A DNA stretch of 64,000 bases, from assembly GCF_001701025.1 (NCBI RefSeq), contig NZ_CP016793.1:2976001-3040000 (forward strand), given 5' to 3'. Source of the DNA: Lentzea guizhouensis. Its GTDB lineage: Bacteria > Actinomycetota > Actinomycetes > Mycobacteriales > Pseudonocardiaceae. Below, piece by piece: positions 18,434 through 26,428 of the stretch. The notes beneath the pieces were generated by a model, which saw only the letters and a list, made by a program, of their open reading frames with translations, did not search any database and was not told the DNA's origin. Within the stretch, counting starts at the first letter, position 1. Every line of letters begins with the position of its first letter. Both the position numbers and the translations under genes were made by a program.

Positions 18434-18467
18434 TCACCCTGCGTGCCGGGATCGCTCGGGAGTAGTA

Positions 18468-18510
18468 CGAGTTCGCCTGTCGTTCACCTTCTGGACGGCA
18501 GGCGAACTCG
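18468..18510 (+). terminator. Hairpin after phoX1
   Basis: An 18-bp stem with two G-T pairs (18468-18485 with 18493-18510) and a 7-base loop, followed by TTGGGCTCTT. The left arm contains most of the PHO-box-like repeat of phoX2, so the element may serve both purposes. Confidence 0.7.
18471..18492 (+). promoter_or_regulatory. PHO-box-like direct repeat upstream of phoX2
   Basis: Two consecutive 11-base units, GTTCGCCTGTC and GTTCACCTTCT, lie 73 bases before the phoX2 GTG. They match the PhoP repeat format seen upstream of phoX1, though here on the plus strand. Confidence 0.65.
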
Positions 18511-18564
18511 TTGGGCTCTTAGGTTCGGCCAGTTCCCACACTGACACCGATCTCGGAGGCCTTC

Positions 18565-20670
18565 GTGTCCTCACCCACCGATCGGGGCCGCCGCCTGCTG
18601 CCCCTGCTCCCGACGAACCACCCGCTCGGGCGTCAGGCCGTCACCTGCGAGTTCCGCTGCGGCAACGCCTGTGCCCACGACGCGCCGAACACGACGCAGA
18701 ACGCGTACTTCGGTGACGTCGTCAAGGAGGTCGTGAGCCGCCGCGGCATGCTGAAGGCCGGTGCGGTCGTCGCCGCCGCCGGTGCCGGTGCACTCGCGTT
18801 CTCCGGTGCGGCCGCCGCTGCTCCGGCCGGCGTCGACGCGGACGCCGACTTCGACGCCGCCCGCGGTCGCGGCGGCTACAACGACGGCCTGAACTTCGAG
18901 CCGGTGCAGCCCAACACCCTCGACCAGGTCAGCGTTCCCAAGGGCTTCCAGCAGGACGTCGTCATCCGCTGGGGCGACGCGGTGCTGCCCGACGCGCCGA
19001 AGTTCGACTTCGACAACCAGACGCCTGAGGCGCAGGCCAAGCAGTTCGGCTTCAACAACGACTTCTGCGGTCTCGTGCCGGTGCCGGGCCACCACGACAG
19101 CTGGCTCATGGTGAGCAACCACGAGTACACGACCGAGTCGTTCATGTTCAAGGACTGGGCGGCCGACAAGGTCACCGAGCGCCACGCCAAGATCGCGTGG
19201 GCCGCGCACGGCATGTCGGTCGTGATGGTCGACCGCGACCGCCGCACCGGCAAGCTCGTCGTCTGCAAGGACGACATGAAGAAGTACAACCGCCGGATCA
19301 CGCTCACCACGCCGTTCGAGGTGCGTGGCCCCGCCGCCGGCTCGAAGTACCTCAAGACCTCCGCCGACCCGACGGGCAAGAAGGTCCTCGGCACGCAGAA
19401 CAACTGCGCCGGTGGCGTCACGCCGTGGGGCACGATCCTGTCCGGCGAGGAGAACTTCAACCAGTACTTCGCCAACGCGAGCCAGGTCACCGACCCGGAC
19501 ACGAAGGCCAAGTTCGCCCGCTACGGCATCAGCGGCAACGCGTCGCTGCGCCAGTGGGAGAAGTTCGACAAGCGCTTCGACCTGGCCCAGGAGCCCAACG
19601 AGGCCAACCGCTTCGGCTGGATCGTCGAGATCGACCCGCTCGACCCGAAGTCGACGCCGGTCAAGCACACCGCGCTCGGCCGCTTCAAGCACGAGGGCGC
19701 GAACGTCATCGTCGCGCGCGACGGCCGTGTCGTCGCGTACATGGGTGACGACGAGCGCTTCGACTACATGTACAAGTTCGTCACCGACGAGAAGATGCAG
19801 AAGGGCGACTCCAAGCGCGCCCGCGAGCACAACAAGCGCCTGCTGGACAAGGGCACGCTCTACGTCGCCAAGTTCACCGGTGACAGCCCGGCCGCGGAGA
19901 TCGACGGCACCGGCAAGCTGCCCGCCGACGGTGAGTTCGACGGCTCCGGCGAGTGGATCGCGCTGGCGCACAACGACAAGTCGTTCGTCCCCGGCTTCAC
20001 CGCCGAGGAGGTGTACATCTTCACGCGCCTGGCCGCCGACAAGGTGGGCGCCACGAAGATGGACCGCCCCGAGGACGTCGAGCCGTCTCTGAAGAACCGC
20101 CGGATCTACGCCGCGCTGACCAACAACACCGACCGCGGCAAGGTGGGCAAGGAAGGCCCGACCGAGATCAACCCGCGCAACGGCAACAAGCACGGCCACG
20201 TGCTGGAGATCGAGGAGCGCCGCAGCGACAACACGGCGCTGACGTTCTCCTGGAAGCTGCTGCTGGTCTGCGGTGACCCCAACGACCCCGGCACCTACTT
20301 CGGCGGGTACGACAAGTCGCAGGTCAGCCCGATCTCCTGCCCCGACAACGTCGCGTTCGACACGCACGGCAACCTGTGGATCTCCACCGACGGCAACGCC
20401 CTGGGTTCCAACGACGGCATCTTCGCGGTGCCGGTCGAGGGTCGGCGCCGCGGGCTCGTGAAGCAGTTCCTGACCGTGCCCAAGGGCGCCGAGGCGTGCG
20501 GCCCGGTCGTCACCGAGGACTTCGTGCTGGTGTCCGTGCAGCACCCCGGTGAGATCGACGGCGCGTCCGCGAACAACCCGCTGTCGCACTGGCCGGACGG
20601 TGGCACCTCGCAGCCGCGTCCGTCCGTCGCGGTGGTGTGGCGCAAGGACCGTCGCAAGATCTGCGACTGA
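18565..20670 (+). CDS. phoX: PhoX-family alkaline phosphatase (second copy)
   Basis: A 701-residue paralogue of the preceding gene with the same order of motifs: CEFRCGNAC leader, Tat signal SRRGMLKAGAVVAAAGAG, VSNHEYTTESFMF, NCAGGVTPWGTILSGEENFNQYF and MDRPEDVEPS. It is about 30 residues longer, mainly before and after the signal. CGGAGG lies 5 bases before the GTG. The strong similarity indicates tandem duplication, but the two copies have separate control regions. The enzymes act outside the membrane after folded export. The gene ends within a perfect 11-base tandem repeat. Confidence 0.93.
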   Translation: MSSPTDRGRRLLPLLPTNHPLGRQAVTCEFRCGNACAHDAPNTTQNAYFGDVVKEVVSRRGMLKAGAVVAAAGAGALAFSGAAAAAPAGVDADADFDAARGRGGYNDGLNFEPVQPNTLDQVSVPKGFQQDVVIRWGDAVLPDAPKFDFDNQTPEAQAKQFGFNNDFCGLVPVPGHHDSWLMVSNHEYTTESFMFKDWAADKVTERHAKIAWAAHGMSVVMVDRDRRTGKLVVCKDDMKKYNRRITLTTPFEVRGPAAGSKYLKTSADPTGKKVLGTQNNCAGGVTPWGTILSGEENFNQYFANASQVTDPDTKAKFARYGISGNASLRQWEKFDKRFDLAQEPNEANRFGWIVEIDPLDPKSTPVKHTALGRFKHEGANVIVARDGRVVAYMGDDERFDYMYKFVTDEKMQKGDSKRAREHNKRLLDKGTLYVAKFTGDSPAAEIDGTGKLPADGEFDGSGEWIALAHNDKSFVPGFTAEEVYIFTRLAADKVGATKMDRPEDVEPSLKNRRIYAALTNNTDRGKVGKEGPTEINPRNGNKHGHVLEIEERRSDNTALTFSWKLLLVCGDPNDPGTYFGGYDKSQVSPISCPDNVAFDTHGNLWISTDGNALGSNDGIFAVPVEGRRRGLVKQFLTVPKGAEACGPVVTEDFVLVSVQHPGEIDGASANNPLSHWPDGGTSQPRPSVAVVWRKDRRKICD

Positions 20671-20695
20671 TCCGCGACTGATCCGCGACTGATCC
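20663..20695. repeat. Three perfect 11-bp tandem repeats across the phoX2 stop
   Basis: GCGACTGATCC occurs three times without interruption. The first copy holds the last codon and TGA of phoX2. The others put extra stop codons downstream in shifting frames. Replication slippage at the gene end is the simplest origin. Confidence 0.9.
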
Positions 20696-20704
20696 CGGGC
20701 AACC

Positions 20705-20742
20705 GGTGCGGCCACTCGTCCCACGGGACGGGTGGCCGCACC
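20705..20742 (+). terminator. Hairpin after phoX2
   Basis: A 17-bp stem with one G-T pair and a 4-base loop (arms 20705-20721 and 20726-20742), 35 bases after the phoX2 stop. No clear T tract follows. Confidence 0.7.
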
Positions 20743-20811
20743 CGTTCCGCCGAGCTACCAGCTGAGACGGTACTGAACCGGGCCGAAAACCGGCCCGTAC
20801 GCCCTGTCGTG

Positions 20812-21351
20812 ATGAAACGTGCTGGCTTGGTCCTGGTCTCATCGACTCTTCTGGGCATCCTCGCGGGAGGTGTCGGCTCCACCGCCGCGCCGACCCCGGA
20901 CGTCCTGGGCGAATCCGCCGCGAAGGTCGCGCCCGCGGTGCAGGTTCCGCCCGGTCACCGGCTCGTCGAGAAGCTGTACGCGAAGGGCGTGCAGACCTAC
21001 GCGTGCACAGCCGGGGCCTGGAAGGGTCTCGAACCCGCCGCCACCCTGGCCGACCGGCTCGGCAGGGCGGTCGGGCTGCACTCGCGCGGCCCGATCTGGG
21101 TCTCCAGCCTCGACGGCAGCGCGGTCGAAGCAGCTCCGGTCGACGGCGCCCGCAACGAGGTCGCGGGAGCCGTTCCCGAGCTGCTGCTGAAGGCCAAGTC
21201 CACCAGGGGCGCCGGGGTCTTCGCCGGCGTCAGCTACGTGCAGCGCCTCCACACCAAGGGCGGCGTCGCACCCGCCGGTGGCTGCACCGAGGGTGCCCAG
21301 ACCTCCGTCCGCTACGAGGCCCTCTACACCTTCTCCGTGCCCGCCCTCTGA
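20812..21351 (+). CDS. DUF3455 secreted protein
   Basis: A 179-residue exported protein: MKRAGLVLVSSTLLGILAGG signal region ending near STAAP. The mature domain has VPPGHRLVEKLYAKGVQTYAC near its start and SYVQRLHTKGGVAPAGGC near its end, the pattern of the DUF3455 family found in bacteria and fungi. The function is unknown. Two cysteines (TYACT and AGGCT) could form a disulfide. ATG at 20812 follows an in-frame GTG by one codon. It overlaps the converging MFS gene by 28 bases. Confidence 0.8.
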   Translation: MKRAGLVLVSSTLLGILAGGVGSTAAPTPDVLGESAAKVAPAVQVPPGHRLVEKLYAKGVQTYACTAGAWKGLEPAATLADRLGRAVGLHSRGPIWVSSLDGSAVEAAPVDGARNEVAGAVPELLLKAKSTRGAGVFAGVSYVQRLHTKGGVAPAGGCTEGAQTSVRYEALYTFSVPAL

Positions 21352-22499
21352 ACGAGCGCCACCACCGCTGCCACGACCATCGTGATGCCGACGACCCAGA
21401 GGCCGGTCTTCTGGGTTCCGGTGACGTCGCGCAGCCATCCGGTGACATAAGGCGCGGCGAACCCGCTCACGTTGCCCAGTGAGTTGATCAACGCGATCCC
21501 GCCCGCCGCCGCCGTCCCGCCCAGGAAGCTCGTGGGAAGCGCCCAGAACGTGGGCAGGGCGGCGCAGACACCGATGGCGCACACGCTCACCGCGACCATC
21601 GCGGCGACCGGGTGCTCGAGGTAGAGCGCGACCGGGATGGCGGCACCACCCATCAGCATCGGCGCGGCGACGTGCCACTTCCGTTCGCCGGTGCGGTCGC
21701 CGTGCCTGGCCCACAGGACCATGGCGACCGCACCCAGGACGTACGGGACGGCGTTGATCAGCCCGCGCTCGACGATCCCGGCCTCCGGCGCCAGCCCCTT
21801 GATGATCGTCGGCAGGAAGAACCCGAGCGTGTACAGCCCGTACACGATCCCGAAGTACACGAAGCTCAACGCGAGGACCCGCGGGTGCGTCAGGGCCTTG
21901 CGCAACGGCCAGTGCTCCTCCGCCGGCTGCTCGACGGCCTCCTGCGGCTTGTCCGGCAGCCAGAACCACGTCACGAACGCGAGCGCGATCGCCGGCAGCC
22001 CCTCGACCAGGAACATCGTGCGCCAGTCGGTCCACTGGATCAGCAGGCTGCTGACCGTGGCCCCGAGCGCCGTCGAGATCGGCACCGCGACCATGAACAT
22101 CGCGACGACCTTCGCCCTGTCCTTCTGCGGGTACCAGTACGTCAGGTACAGGATGATCCCGGGGAAGAACCCGGCCTCCGCCACACCCAGCAGGAACCGC
22201 AGGACGATCAGCACGGTCCCGTTCGGCACGAACGCCATCGCGCTCGCCACGATCCCCCAGCTGATCATGATCCGGGCGATCCACTTCCGCGCGCCGAACC
22301 GGTGCAGCGCCAGGTTGCTCGGCACTTCGAGCAGCAGGTAGCCGATGAAGAACACACCGGACGCCAGCCCGAACGCCGTCGCGGTGAGCTGGAGCTCCTC
22401 GGACATGCCGTTGGGCCCGGCGAACCCGATGTTGACCCGGTCCAGGTAGTTGATGAAGTACAGCAGGCACAGGTACGGCAGGATCAACTTCTTCGGCAC
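21324..22499 (-). CDS. MFS transporter (anion:cation symporter type)
   Basis: A 391-residue membrane protein with about 12 helices. The first helix PYLCLLYFINYLDRVNIGFA is the hallmark of the ACS family (tartrate, phthalate or hexuronate carriers), followed by GVFFIGYLLLEVPSNLALHRFGARKWI. GTG at 22499 is chosen because GGAG lies 7 bases before it; the longer open frame upstream is the complement of the SDR gene. It is divergent from that SDR with only 12 bases between start codons. Confidence 0.88.
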   Translation of the reverse strand: MPKKLILPYLCLLYFINYLDRVNIGFAGPNGMSEELQLTATAFGLASGVFFIGYLLLEVPSNLALHRFGARKWIARIMISWGIVASAMAFVPNGTVLIVLRFLLGVAEAGFFPGIILYLTYWYPQKDRAKVVAMFMVAVPISTALGATVSSLLIQWTDWRTMFLVEGLPAIALAFVTWFWLPDKPQEAVEQPAEEHWPLRKALTHPRVLALSFVYFGIVYGLYTLGFFLPTIIKGLAPEAGIVERGLINAVPYVLGAVAMVLWARHGDRTGERKWHVAAPMLMGGAAIPVALYLEHPVAAMVAVSVCAIGVCAALPTFWALPTSFLGGTAAAGGIALINSLGNVSGFAAPYVTGWLRDVTGTQKTGLWVVGITMVVAAVVALVQRAGTEKV

Positions 22500-22511
22500 T
22501 ACAGTTCTCCC

Positions 22512-23189
22512 ATGACTGATCGTCCGGTCGCCCTGGTCACCGGGGCCTCCAGCGGAATCGGCTCGGCCATCGCCCGCAGTCTGGCGCCAACCCACGACCT
22601 GCTGCTGGGCGGCCGCGACGAAACCTCCCTCTCCGTGCTCGCCGCCGAGCTCCCCGGCGCCCAGGCCTGGCCGTTCGACCTCACGAACACCGCCTCCGCC
22701 GACCTGGGCGCCCTCTCCCGCCTCGACGTGCTGGTCCACAGCGCCGGCGTCGCCCACCTCGGCCCGCTCGCCGAGGCCACCGACGCCGACTGGCGCACGA
22801 CGTTCGAGGTCAACGTCTTCGCGGTCGCCTCACTGACCCAGCTGCTGCTCCCCCAGCTCCGCGCCGCGCGGGGCCAGGTGGTCCTGATCAACTCCGGCGC
22901 CGGCCTGCGCGCCAACCCCGGCTGGGGCGTCTACGCGGCCTCGAAGTTCGCCCTGCGCGCCTACGCCGACGCCCTGCGCGCCGACGAGCCGTCGTTGCGC
23001 GTGACCTCGGTGTTCCCCGGCCGCACCGACACCCCGATGCAGCACGAGGTACGACGCCAGGAGGGCGGTTCCTACGACGCCACCCAGTACCTGGACCCGG
23101 CCTCGGTGGGCCGCGCGGTGGCGTCCGCCGTGCTGGCCACGCCGGACGCCCACATCACCGAGCTCGTCGTCCGTCCACAGCCGAGGTGA
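22512..23189 (+). CDS. SDR-family oxidoreductase
   Basis: A 225-residue short-chain dehydrogenase: VTGASSGIGSAIA cofactor loop, HSAGVAHLG in place of NNAG, catalytic Ser in INSGAGL, Tyr and Lys in VYAASKFAL, and SVFPGRTDTPMQ. An Arg after strand 2 (GGRDE) favours NADP(H). Such short forms are common in actinobacteria. There is no good ribosome site before the ATG, and the gene faces the MFS gene across 12 bases, so its mRNA either begins inside the MFS coding region or is leaderless. Confidence 0.88.
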   Translation: MTDRPVALVTGASSGIGSAIARSLAPTHDLLLGGRDETSLSVLAAELPGAQAWPFDLTNTASADLGALSRLDVLVHSAGVAHLGPLAEATDADWRTTFEVNVFAVASLTQLLLPQLRAARGQVVLINSGAGLRANPGWGVYAASKFALRAYADALRADEPSLRVTSVFPGRTDTPMQHEVRRQEGGSYDATQYLDPASVGRAVASAVLATPDAHITELVVRPQPR

Positions 23190-23195
23190 AGTTGT

Positions 23196-23220
23196 CCACA
23201 GGCTTGTCAACAAGCTGTGG
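23196..23220. terminator. Hairpin between converging genes
   Basis: CCACA and GCTTG pair with CAAGC and TGTGG across a 4-base loop with one bulged G. It sits exactly between the SDR stop (23189) and the amidohydrolase stop (23221). The left side includes TTGTCCACA, a DnaA-box-like 9-mer. Confidence 0.55.
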
Positions 23221-24534
23221 TTAGAGGTTGACGCTCCGGAGTCGGCGCGCCACCGCGGTGACCCCGGCCTGCGCCTCCTGCCGGTCCACCCGCGTCGACT
23301 CCCCACCCGCGACGACCTGGTCACCCGCGACCCACACGTCGGTGACCCGGCGCGACCCCGCGGCCCACACGAGGTTCGCCAGCAGCTGCTCGTCCGGCGC
23401 GTCCAGCCCGGTCGAGAACGCCGGGTCGTCGGCGTCGATGTGCACGACGTCGGCCCACCGGCCGGCTTCCAGCGCACCGATGTCGTCGCGGCCCAGCGCC
23501 GAGGCGCCGCCGCGGGTCGCCATCAGCAACGCCTGCGCGGCGCCGAGTGCCGTGGCGTCCATGGCGGAGACGCGGGCGAAGAGGGCGGCGAGCCTGGCCG
23601 CACCGAGCAGGTCGAGGTCGTCGCTGGAGGCGGGGCCGTCGGTGCCGAGGCCGACGTTCACGCCGGCGTCCAGCAGGTCGCGGACCCTGGCGATGCCCGA
23701 GGCGAGCTTCGCGTTCGAGGCGGGGCAGTGGGCCACGCCGACGCCGAACGACGCGTACAGCGCGATGTCGTCGTCCGAGAGATGCACGGAGTGCGCGGAC
23801 AGCACCCGGCCGCCGAGCACGTCGGAGGCCTTCATCAGGGCCGGCACCGAGCCGAACTCGGCCCGTGCGGCCTCGTCCTCGAACGGCGACTCGGCGACGT
23901 GGACCATGAACAGCGCGCCGCGTTCGCGTGCCTCGGCGGCGATCGAGGTCAGCTGGGCCGCCGAGAGCGTGTAGGCGGAGTGCGGGCCGTAGGCGAGCTC
24001 GACGCGGTCGCCGGGGCCGAAGCGCAGGCCGTCCGCGTCGATCCACGCCGAGATCTCGTCGGTCAGGGCCTTCCAGTCCATGCCGGGCACGTCGAGGATC
24101 GCGCCGCCGAACACCACGCGTGAGCCGGCCTGCAGCACGGACGACACCAGCTCAGGGCCGTGGAAGTACATCTCGGCCGAGGTGGTGACGCCGTGCCGCA
24201 GCATCTCCACGGCGCCCAGCAGCATGCCGGTGCCGATGTCGGCAGGCGTCATCTGCGCCTCGTTCGGCCACATGTGCTCCTGCAGCCAGCGCAGCAGCGG
24301 CAGGTCGGAGCCGAGACCGCGCAGCACGGTCATGGGGCTGTGCGCGTGCGTGTTCACCAGGCCGGGCAGCAGGATGCCGGACAGCTTGCGCACTTCGCCG
24401 TCGAACGCCGGTGCGGAGGAGAGCTCGCCGACGTGGGTGATGCGGCCGTCGACGACGTCCACGACCGCGTCGCGCAGGACGGAGCAGGTCGGGTCGCAGG
24501 GCAGGACCACCGGGGCGTGCAGGCGCAGTGACAT
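23221..24534 (-). CDS. Amidohydrolase (TRZ/ATZ deaminase family)
   Basis: A 437-residue cytosolic metal-dependent hydrolase. It shows the metal motif VNTHAHSPM (about 57-65), a helix with WLQEHMWPNE, later His residues in VHVAESPFEDE and SAHSVHLSDDD, and the metal Asp in GLGTDGPASSDDLDLL. These match the cytosine-deaminase-like branch that includes S-adenosylhomocysteine/methylthioadenosine deaminases and 8-oxoguanine deaminase. The exact substrate is not resolved. ATG at 24534 begins MSLRLHAPVVLP; upstream in-frame sequence is not protein-like. A CRP/GlxR-type site lies 17 bases upstream. Confidence 0.87.
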   Translation of the reverse strand: MSLRLHAPVVLPCDPTCSVLRDAVVDVVDGRITHVGELSSAPAFDGEVRKLSGILLPGLVNTHAHSPMTVLRGLGSDLPLLRWLQEHMWPNEAQMTPADIGTGMLLGAVEMLRHGVTTSAEMYFHGPELVSSVLQAGSRVVFGGAILDVPGMDWKALTDEISAWIDADGLRFGPGDRVELAYGPHSAYTLSAAQLTSIAAEARERGALFMVHVAESPFEDEAARAEFGSVPALMKASDVLGGRVLSAHSVHLSDDDIALYASFGVGVAHCPASNAKLASGIARVRDLLDAGVNVGLGTDGPASSDDLDLLGAARLAALFARVSAMDATALGAAQALLMATRGGASALGRDDIGALEAGRWADVVHIDADDPAFSTGLDAPDEQLLANLVWAAGSRRVTDVWVAGDQVVAGGESTRVDRQEAQAGVTAVARRLRSVNL

Positions 24535-24550
24535 GCGGAGAATCCTGCCA

Positions 24551-24568
24551 TTGTGATGGCGGTCACAA
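24551..24568. promoter_or_regulatory. CRP/GlxR-type palindrome
   Basis: TTGTGA-TGGCGG-TCACAA is a perfect match to the TGTGA-N6-TCACA consensus of the CRP/GlxR family, extended by one paired base on each side. It is 17 bases before the amidohydrolase ATG on the minus strand. It also lies upstream of a terminated plus-strand stretch. Confidence 0.75.
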
Positions 24569-24667
24569 AGATGCATAGGTCTGCAATTCGTGGGAACTCT
24601 GTCCCCGTCGGGCGCGGGCCGACCCCCAGGGTCCGCTCCCGGCACTAAAACTTCTCCCCATCCAGGG

Positions 24668-24698
24668 GGCCCGTCGCGTCACACGCGGCGGGCCTTTT
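24668..24698 (+). terminator. Intrinsic terminator on plus strand without an upstream gene
   Basis: An 11-bp stem with one T-G pair, a 5-base loop (arms 24668-24678 and 24684-24694) and a TTTT run. No plus-strand gene ends nearby; the last one stops at 23189 and already has its own hairpin. It may end a small RNA that starts after the CRP-type site, or it may act in the antisense direction of the amidohydrolase leader. Confidence 0.6.
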
Positions 24699-24831
24699 GT
24701 GCATCACGGGCAACCACGTGCTCAACCACGGCGTCACCTGATCATGTCGAAGAAGCCGTGCACGTCCAGTGGAGACCTCCGGCGCGCGCAGAAGCCCGCC
24801 ACCCCCAGACCGCCGACGCGGCGCTGAGTTG

Positions 24832-24868
24832 GCATGATCACACCGCACGGGTACGGGCGTGATCATGC
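24832..24868. promoter_or_regulatory. Perfect inverted repeat before a tiny acidic ORF
   Basis: GCATGATCAC (24832-24841) and GTGATCATGC (24859-24868) form a perfect 10-bp inverted repeat with 17 bases between. It ends immediately before GGAGG of the next ORF. A third TGATCATG lies at about 24739. It could be an operator, or an RNA hairpin next to the ribosome site. Confidence 0.6.
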
Positions 24869-24878
24869 GGAGGCAGTA

Positions 24879-24968
24879 GTGGCCGACATCGACCCTCAGA
24901 ACGACGACCAGCAGCTCAACGACGTCGAGATGACGCAGGAGTTCGACGTCATCCGCGACGACCGGTGA
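24879..24968 (+). CDS. 29-residue acidic peptide, unknown
   Basis: GTG at 24879 is preceded by GGAGG (24869-24873) at 5 bases. The product MADIDPQNDDQQ...VIRDDR has many Asp and Glu and no hydrophobic segment. The stop lies two bases from the converging sensor kinase stop. It is too short for a confident family call. It could be a leader or signalling peptide, a small regulator of the neighbouring orphan kinase, or a chance frame. No peptide-modifying enzymes are nearby, so a RiPP precursor is not favoured. The strong ribosome site and the palindrome support expression. Confidence 0.45.
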   Translation: MADIDPQNDDQQLNDVEMTQEFDVIRDDR

Positions 24969-24969
24969 G

Positions 24970-26193
24970 CTAGGCGATCGGCAGCTCGGCGCGGACCGTC
25001 CACCCAGTCGGTTCGCGTCGGCCTGCCCGGAACGTGCCGCCGAGCAGCTCCGCCCGCTCGCGCATGCCGACCAGGCCGTAACCCCCTGATCCGCCAACGG
25101 GAACGCCGGACGCCACCCCGTCGTCGGTGATCTCCAGCCGCAGCACACCGTCCTGTGAGGACAGTGAAACGTCCACGGCGGACACTGCGGACGCGTGCTT
25201 CCGGATGTTCGTCAGCGACTCCTGCACCAGCCGCAGCACCGAGCGTGCGAGCTCCTGCGGCACCGCGTCGGCCAGCTCGACCGACAACCGCACCGGCAGC
25301 CCCGACTCGTCCACCAGCGAGCGCACGTCGTCGAGCAACGACGAGGACGCCGCCGGACTGCCGGACTCGCCGTCCCGCAACGTTCCCACCAGCCGCCGCA
25401 TCGCGGTCAGCGCCTCGTTGCCGGACGCCGCGATCGACGGCAGCACGTCGAACTCGCGGTTGAGCTGTCCCGCCTGCGCGTGCACCACGATCGCCGTCAC
25501 GTAGTGCGCCACCACGTCGTGCAGCTCGCGCGCCAACGCCATCCGTTCGGCGTTCTGGGCCGCCGCGACGGAGGCGGCGAGCTGGGACGAGCGTTCGTTG
25601 TCGCGGGCCCGGAAGTACAGACCGGTGCCGATCGCCAGCACGAGCATGATGGTCGCGCCGAAGAGGTATGACGTCCAATCGGGACGCCACTGCTGGTACT
25701 CGGTGGCCGACACGACCGGCCAGCCCAGGACCTCCGCGGTCACCATCGCCGCGATGACCAGCAGCGTGCCCGCCCCCGCGCGCCCGTACGTGCTTTCCCG
25801 CACGAGGATCGCGATGGTCGCCATCGCCGCACCGGTGATCGAGATGGTGGCACCGCTGACGAAGAAGTGCGGCTCGAACCCCACCCCGAGGAACCGCAGG
25901 TGCAGCGCGGCGCACACGACCGCGAACGCGAGTGCCAGCGCGGCGTCGAACGGCCGGCGCGGGGCCAGCACCGCGATCGCGCAGATGACCAGCACACCGG
26001 GGACCTGCCACCAGCCGGGCGAGGTGGTGATCGACCCCAGCTCGGCGATCGTGATCCCCGCGAGCGAGAGCGCCAGCGGCCACTGGCGTTTGGCGAGCAA
26101 CCGCCAGTTCAGTTCCGTGCCCTCCACCCGGTACACGGTAAAGCCGGAGGGCTGATCCCGCGTCCGACCGGGGTCTGGCCGGGCATCAGCCAT
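24970..26193 (-). CDS. Sensor histidine kinase, NarL-pathway type (orphan)
   Basis: A 407-residue membrane kinase. About five hydrophobic segments occupy residues 35-200. The HisKA_3 dimerisation helix has ALARELHDVVAHYVTAI with the phospho-acceptor His. The HATPase domain has VLRLVQESLTNIRKHA and GGYGLVGMRERAELLGG. Such kinases normally pair with a NarL-type regulator, but none lies beside this gene; the nearest is at 36136 with its own kinase. It faces a tiny acidic ORF at its 3' end and a small membrane peptide gene diverges from its promoter. Confidence 0.9.
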   Translation of the reverse strand: MADARPDPGRTRDQPSGFTVYRVEGTELNWRLLAKRQWPLALSLAGITIAELGSITTSPGWWQVPGVLVICAIAVLAPRRPFDAALALAFAVVCAALHLRFLGVGFEPHFFVSGATISITGAAMATIAILVRESTYGRAGAGTLLVIAAMVTAEVLGWPVVSATEYQQWRPDWTSYLFGATIMLVLAIGTGLYFRARDNERSSQLAASVAAAQNAERMALARELHDVVAHYVTAIVVHAQAGQLNREFDVLPSIAASGNEALTAMRRLVGTLRDGESGSPAASSSLLDDVRSLVDESGLPVRLSVELADAVPQELARSVLRLVQESLTNIRKHASAVSAVDVSLSSQDGVLRLEITDDGVASGVPVGGSGGYGLVGMRERAELLGGTFRAGRREPTGWTVRAELPIA

Positions 26194-26295
26194 AAGGCTG
26201 ACTGGGCGACCTGCGGAAATACCCTCACGGCGGATGCCGGATCACGCCTCGGTCACGGACTCTGGAGGAACGATAGCCGGGGAATGGAGAACGCC

Positions 26296-26394
26296 ATGTT
26301 GTCAGTCGTGTTCACGTGGGCCGCCGCTGTGGTCGGCCTGTTGGTCCTTGCGCTCATGGCCCTGTCGGGCGTGCTGATCGACTCCAAGCACTAG
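26296..26394 (+). CDS. 32-residue membrane peptide
   Basis: ATG at 26296 is preceded by GGAG at 6 bases. The product MLSVVFTWAAAVVGLLVLAL... is one membrane helix ending in LIDSKH. An in-frame ATG at 26284 would add four residues but has a poorly spaced ribosome site. It is divergent from the orphan sensor kinase, and its promoter must lie in the about 100 bases between them. The role is unknown; small single-helix proteins often bind membrane kinases or transporters. Confidence 0.5.
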   Translation: MLSVVFTWAAAVVGLLVLALMALSGVLIDSKH

Positions 26395-26428
26395 CTCCCG
26401 CACCGGGGACCGGCGTGTGGTGGGGAAG

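Noticed and set aside
18571..20724. A 717-codon minus-strand frame over phoX2
   Set aside because: It mirrors the PhoX codons and has no ribosome site or recognisable domain.
24580..24698. The 6C-type actinobacterial RNA
   Set aside because: The paired stem-loops with runs of six C are not present; only shorter C runs and one terminator are seen.
24879..24968. A RiPP precursor peptide
   Set aside because: No core with Ser, Thr or Cys residues and no modifying or transport enzymes of that type are adjacent.
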